Of a DNA stretch of 9,280 nt, positions 5,998-9,280 are shown in pieces. Below the pieces are notes generated by a model that was not told where the DNA came from, searched no databases, and worked only from the letters and a program-made list of their open reading frames with translations. Both the position numbers and the translations under genes were made by a program. This DNA comes from Bacillota bacterium. GTDB taxonomy: Bacteria; Bacillota; Clostridia; Lachnospirales; Cellulosilyticaceae. The stretch lies in contig JAEZKI010000334.1 in the NCBI GenBank assembly GCA_023415525.1, positions 1-9,280 on the forward strand, in the 5' to 3' direction. Positions within the stretch are counted from its first letter, which is position 1. Each line of letters begins with the position of its first letter.

Positions 5998-7920
5998 CTA
6001 TTTCTTTACCATCCGATACTTAGGAAGGCGTACTTTAAAACTAATCACACCCTCCTGCAATGTAGCTGTTATTTTCCCACCATGTAGTTCTACAATATTC
6101 TTGGCAATGGCAAGTCCCAAGCCACTTCCACCTGCCAGACTATTTCGTGATTTATCCGCCCTATAGAAGCGATCAAAAAAGTGTGCCACTTCTTCTTCCG
6201 TAATATCATTACAAGGATTGGTAACAATCACTTTTACTTCTTTAGGTAATTCAAAAAGTTCTACTTTAATCTGCTCATCTGTATCGCTATACTTAATGGC
6301 ATTTCCGATAATATTTTCAAAAACGCGAGTAATCTTGGGAATGTCAGCGCGAATACTGGCTTCTTTCCCCTGAATAATTGTCTCTAACTCTATATTTTTT
6401 TCAGTGGCAAGAGGCATTAACTCTTCTACTAACTGATTAAGTAGGTTTGTAAGGGAAATCACTTCTTTACTTAGATGACCTGCTTGCTGATGAAGCTTTG
6501 TGAGTTCAAAGAGGTCTTCTATAAGTCCTTTTAATTTTTCAGCCTTACTATAGGCAATATCTAAATACCTGGCTTCTTCCTCTTTATTCGTAAACTGCTT
6601 ATTCTTTACAAGTCCAATGTAACCAATAATAGAGGTAAGAGGTGTTCGTAAATCATGAGCTACATTGGTAACAAGTTCATTTTTTACCTTCTCTGCTTTT
6701 ACTTGAGCTTCTATCTGCTTTTTGATTTCAGCTTCCATAGAAGTAATGTTACTGGCTACCTTTGCCAGCTCATCTTGCCCTATCTTATCTATTTGGTAAG
6801 ATAAATCCCCTTTAGCAATTTCCTCTAAACAATTAGAAAGATATTCAATATAATCAATCTTAGGTTTTATAAATTGAAAAAGTAAAACGGTAAATACGCC
6901 TACTGCTGCAAAAAATCCAAGGAGACCCCCTATTCCCTTATAATAATAATGGGTTGTGGGTGTAAGGTCACACTCACTAAATAAGTAATGAACTGTCCCC
7001 TCAATAATGACGGGAAAGATGGCAGCAAAGTAGCCGTCATGACTAGACTGGGTGTAACTATTTACTTTTTGAATAACTTTTTTTACATCTAAACTTTGTA
7101 TAAAGCCTTCTTGATATAGAATTTTACCTGTTCCATCTATCAGATAAGTTTCAGCAGATGATGCATCTGATGGACTTCCTATTGCCCTCAGCGCCTCCCT
7201 TATTCTAAGGCTCTTAATCTTTGCTCCTGTAATCCCCTGACTATCGTAAAACTGTCTTATTGCCTTCTTAGCTCGTTCTAAATCCATTTCTGGCTGCACA
7301 CTTACTTGCCTTAATTCATTATGAAGGGTATCTAGGGCTTGTTGAAGGGAGGTTATCCCCATACTTACTTCCTTTTCTTCAGAACTACTGCCTTCATTAC
7401 TATTTAATGTATCTTGCGTAATCAGTGCTTCTCTTTCTGCAGTAAGAATTCCTCTTCGGTCTAGCGTTTCTCTTAGTTGTAATAGGGCGTCCTCTCTCTC
7501 AAGATTTTTCACACTATCAAGTAATGCCTCTATTGTATGCTCTTGTTCTAGTTCTGTTACTATATCATAGGACTCATTTTCAATTTGATTAATACGCTGG
7601 ATAAGCTCTAGAAGCTCTGATTCCTTGCGGGCTTTACTTTCATCATAAGTGACATATGTTCCTCTCCCCATACCTGTTTCATTAATTGCTGTTTTTACCA
7701 TAGAAAAGGCTATGGCACTTATCCCTAAGCCTACAGCAGCCATTCCTAGTATTTCCAACTTAAGACTTTTAAGAATTCGCCCTTTTATGTCTTTATAAAT
7801 CTTCTTTGCTTCTTCTATCATTTTATGTCTCTTTTCCTCACCTCCTCTACTTTGATGAGGTCTGTCTCCCAGTGGCTCTTTATTAGATTTTTCCTTGCCT
7901 AATCTTATGTTTCTAGCCAT
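5998..7920 (-). CDS. Transmembrane sensor histidine kinase (VanS/PhoR-like) with large extracellular domain
   Basis: A 640-residue kinase, long for its class. A charged cytoplasmic N-terminus (1-55) precedes a membrane segment (about 56-76). About 250 extracellular residues follow, with coiled-coil-prone helices (95-160), a Ser/Glu-rich linker (172-186) and a PAS/Cache-like part (about 255-320, including AETYLIDGTGKILYQ). A second membrane segment (328-351) leads to HAMP (352-405), the HisKA motif VAHDLRTPLTS (H422) and the ATPase domain with N box N540, FFDRFYRADKSR (581-592) and GGSGLGLAIAK (597-607). The G1 box is degenerate (VTNPCND near 566-572), as in VanS-like kinases. The start ATG follows GAGAGGG (7928-7934). 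Met34 is a possible alternative: an internal AGGAGGTGA (7838-7846) precedes it, but 16 nt away. It lies 22 bp after the repeat-protein gene and 86 bp before its presumed partner regulator. Confidence 0.92.
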   Translation of the reverse strand: MARNIRLGKEKSNKEPLGDRPHQSRGGEEKRHKMIEEAKKIYKDIKGRILKSLKLEILGMAAVGLGISAIAFSMVKTAINETGMGRGTYVTYDESKARKESELLELIQRINQIENESYDIVTELEQEHTIEALLDSVKNLEREDALLQLRETLDRRGILTAEREALITQDTLNSNEGSSSEEKEVSMGITSLQQALDTLHNELRQVSVQPEMDLERAKKAIRQFYDSQGITGAKIKSLRIREALRAIGSPSDASSAETYLIDGTGKILYQEGFIQSLDVKKVIQKVNSYTQSSHDGYFAAIFPVIIEGTVHYLFSECDLTPTTHYYYKGIGGLLGFFAAVGVFTVLLFQFIKPKIDYIEYLSNCLEEIAKGDLSYQIDKIGQDELAKVASNITSMEAEIKKQIEAQVKAEKVKNELVTNVAHDLRTPLTSIIGYIGLVKNKQFTNKEEEARYLDIAYSKAEKLKGLIEDLFELTKLHQQAGHLSKEVISLTNLLNQLVEELMPLATEKNIELETIIQGKEASIRADIPKITRVFENIIGNAIKYSDTDEQIKVELFELPKEVKVIVTNPCNDITEEEVAHFFDRFYRADKSRNSLAGGSGLGLAIAKNIVELHGGKITATLQEGVISFKVRLPKYRMVKK

Positions 7921-7942
7921 TTCATTACCCTCTCTTCTTTAC

Positions 7943-9235
7943 TTACTCCGCTGGTTTTTCCTTACTCTCAGTTGTTTTTATATCTTCTATATTCTGAGGT
8001 TCTGTCTTACTCTCAGTTGCTTTTATACCTTCTGTATTCTGCGTCTCTTGATGGTCTGATTGCCCCCTACTTATATACCCATTATCTAAAATATAGAACT
8101 TATTGCTTTCACTTGCTTCTACTAATATTTTAGTGGATAAGTCTCCAAAAGTATATTTCCTTGCTTGATTCCCTATATCTTCTCTTTGAAGTAGAAAATC
8201 ACTAATAGGTTCTTGATTGGACTCAAAATAAGATGGGTTATAGGTGACCTCTAGTCCTTCTAAATTACTAGGTAATAGTAAAGAAATTTTATTTGCATTT
8301 CCTAATAGGCTGAGTTTATCGGGAAGGACCGTACTATTAATTGCAACGTCACCCTCCCTTGAATAAACTAAAACATCTTGAAAAGCACCTTCTAAATAAG
8401 TACTTCCAAATGCATGGTCAATATTGGCCTTACATAGACTATTACTTCTTATGTCTATTGTACCATCTTGTTGTCCTTGCACATCCACTTTTGTATAGTT
8501 ACCAGTTAATTTAAGGTTTCCTCTTCCTCCTTTAGCCCATACTTCTGTTGGTATAGCTGAGTCAATGCTTATTTGATTACCCCATTCTTCTAATTGTACT
8601 TTATGATATTGACCTGTTAATTCCCCTGCTATATTACCTTCAAGTTGGACTTGTGCAGGGATAGTAGAATGCATGGTTAAGCTTCCATTCCCTGATACTT
8701 TAACTTTTTCATAAGCTCCATCTAGTAAAATCTTTGTCTCATTGCTACTTATCTGAAGGTCTTTTACATCCATTTTATTTAAATTAATAGCTATATTGTG
8801 GTTGTTATTCATCCAATAATTTCTCATATCATTATTTATTACTAATTTATCAATGGCTTCTTGTGGTAAGTAAAGGCTACATAGCGCCGTATTTTCTCTT
8901 ACCATGAAACATACATCTATATCTTTTTCTTGATTAACTGTAATATAAGTCGTATCCTCTCTTGTCTGTACATCTAATTTGTAGGTAGGTGCCTCTTTTA
9001 TTATACTTGCAAAGCGTTGATTAAACTCCACATAAGCCTCTCCATTGGTTTGTTTTAATTCTATGGGAACAGCTGAGTCTATGTAAATATTTTTAAGAGC
9101 TATTACATCCAGCTCTTTTTTCTGATAATCTTCATAAGCTTGCATTTCTTTATAATAAATTTGTCCTGCTAAAGCCGCACTACTAATTGTCCCTGCCATA
9201 ATAATGACTATTAAAAGGATGATCCACTTTTTCAT
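7943..9235 (-). CDS. Exported beta-solenoid-like repeat protein (DUF4097 putative-adhesin type)
   Basis: A 430-residue protein with an N-terminal signal or anchor helix (about 4-23, with a possible ALA cleavage site at 21-23), so it should lie outside the membrane. The central part has four degenerate repeats of 35-38 residues, each opening LxGxY/FxxV: 171 (LDGAYEKV), 206 (LTGQYHKV), 243 (LTGNYTKV) and 281 (LEGAFQDV). A related IDSAxP motif appears at 52-57 and 224-229. This pattern suggests a beta-solenoid like DUF4097 proteins; the assignment rests on pattern, not on a profile match. The C-terminal tail (about 396-430) is a charged Glu/Lys/Thr-rich tandem repeat. The ATG follows AGGAGGAG (9243-9250). 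It is the first complete gene of an operon with a kinase and regulator, so a role as ligand, accessory sensor or output of that system is inferred. Biochemical function is unknown. Confidence 0.8.
   Translation of the reverse strand: MKKWIILLIVIIMAGTISSAALAGQIYYKEMQAYEDYQKKELDVIALKNIYIDSAVPIELKQTNGEAYVEFNQRFASIIKEAPTYKLDVQTREDTTYITVNQEKDIDVCFMVRENTALCSLYLPQEAIDKLVINNDMRNYWMNNNHNIAINLNKMDVKDLQISSNETKILLDGAYEKVKVSGNGSLTMHSTIPAQVQLEGNIAGELTGQYHKVQLEEWGNQISIDSAIPTEVWAKGGRGNLKLTGNYTKVDVQGQQDGTIDIRSNSLCKANIDHAFGSTYLEGAFQDVLVYSREGDVAINSTVLPDKLSLLGNANKISLLLPSNLEGLEVTYNPSYFESNQEPISDFLLQREDIGNQARKYTFGDLSTKILVEASESNKFYILDNGYISRGQSDHQETQNTEGIKATESKTEPQNIEDIKTTESKEKPAE
7961..8043. repeat. 45-bp tandem repeat encoding the C-terminal tail
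   Basis: A 45-bp unit beginning CTTACTCTCAGTTG on the plus strand occurs at 7961-8005 and again, slightly diverged and nearly full length, from 8006 to about 8043. It is in frame with the repeat-protein gene and encodes two 15-residue units (QNTEGIKATESKTEP and QNIEDIKTTESKEKP). Because the length is a multiple of three, copy number could change without breaking the reading frame. Confidence 0.85.
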
Positions 9236-9236
9236 C

Positions 9237-9278
9237 TTATATCTCCTCCTGCATTTGATTCTTCATTTGATGTCTATG
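9237..9278 (-). CDS. Possible 3' end of an upstream gene (partial)
   Basis: One minus-strand frame is open from the right edge for 13 codons (ending NQMQEEI) and stops at 9237-9239, one base before the ATG of the repeat-protein gene. That is the tight spacing expected inside an operon. The stretch is too short to judge, and another frame ends at a stop near 9263-9265, so the upstream gene could end there instead. No product can be named. Confidence 0.25.
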   Translation of the reverse strand, partial: HRHQMKNQMQEEI

Positions 9279-9280
9279 GT

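Noticed and set aside
5219..7920. Vancomycin-resistance (van) regulatory pair
   Set aside because: The kinase and regulator belong to the same broad class as VanS/VanR, but no vanH, vanA-type ligase, vanX or vanY gene is present, and the class is very common in Clostridia.
1..9280. Mobile elements, CRISPR arrays, tRNA genes, phage genes
   Set aside because: No transposase or integrase, regularly spaced repeats, cloverleaf-forming sequence or structural phage protein was recognised in either strand.

Overview
The base composition is low-GC. The Shine-Dalgarno sites are purine-rich, several genes start with GTG or TTG, and the two-component families are Gram-positive in type (YesM/YesN and VanR/VanS-like). 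Together these point to a Clostridia-class member of the Bacillota, probably near the Lachnospirales; the genus cannot be named from this window. All supportable genes lie on the minus strand, so the window is transcribed from right to left.

Right part (about 9280 down to 5219): a three-gene operon encodes a secreted or membrane-anchored beta-solenoid-like repeat protein of the DUF4097 putative-adhesin type, a large transmembrane histidine kinase, and an OmpR/PhoB-type response regulator that starts at TTG. A perfect 27-bp inverted repeat ends this unit at 5152-5211. The layout suggests an envelope-sensing module in which the exported repeat protein either feeds the kinase or is an output of it.

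Middle and left part (about 5150 down to 342): after a very AT-rich gap comes a second unit. It encodes a YesM-type sensor kinase (GTG start), a YesN-type AraC-family response regulator (GTG start), and a lipoprotein sugar-binding protein resembling E. coli YtfQ. No ABC-transporter ATPase or permease follows: the unit ends in a terminator hairpin at 342-384. The kinase has a short, helical extracellular region instead of a large Cache domain. This makes a binding-protein-coupled sugar sensor (compare XylFII-LytS, ChvE-VirA, LuxP-LuxQ) the most attractive reading.

Left edge (1-288): downstream of that terminator is a strong minus-strand promoter (TTGACT, 17 bp, TAATAT, with an A/T-rich upstream tract). 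It is followed by a leader with a boxA-like antitermination element and a run of short perfect inverted repeats. This is the pattern of a ribosomal RNA operon promoter and leader; the 16S gene itself would lie just beyond base 1 and is not in the window.

The most notable content is the orphan sugar-binding lipoprotein with its two-component pair, and the repeat protein with its VanRS-like pair. Neither is proven novel; both are testable inferences.
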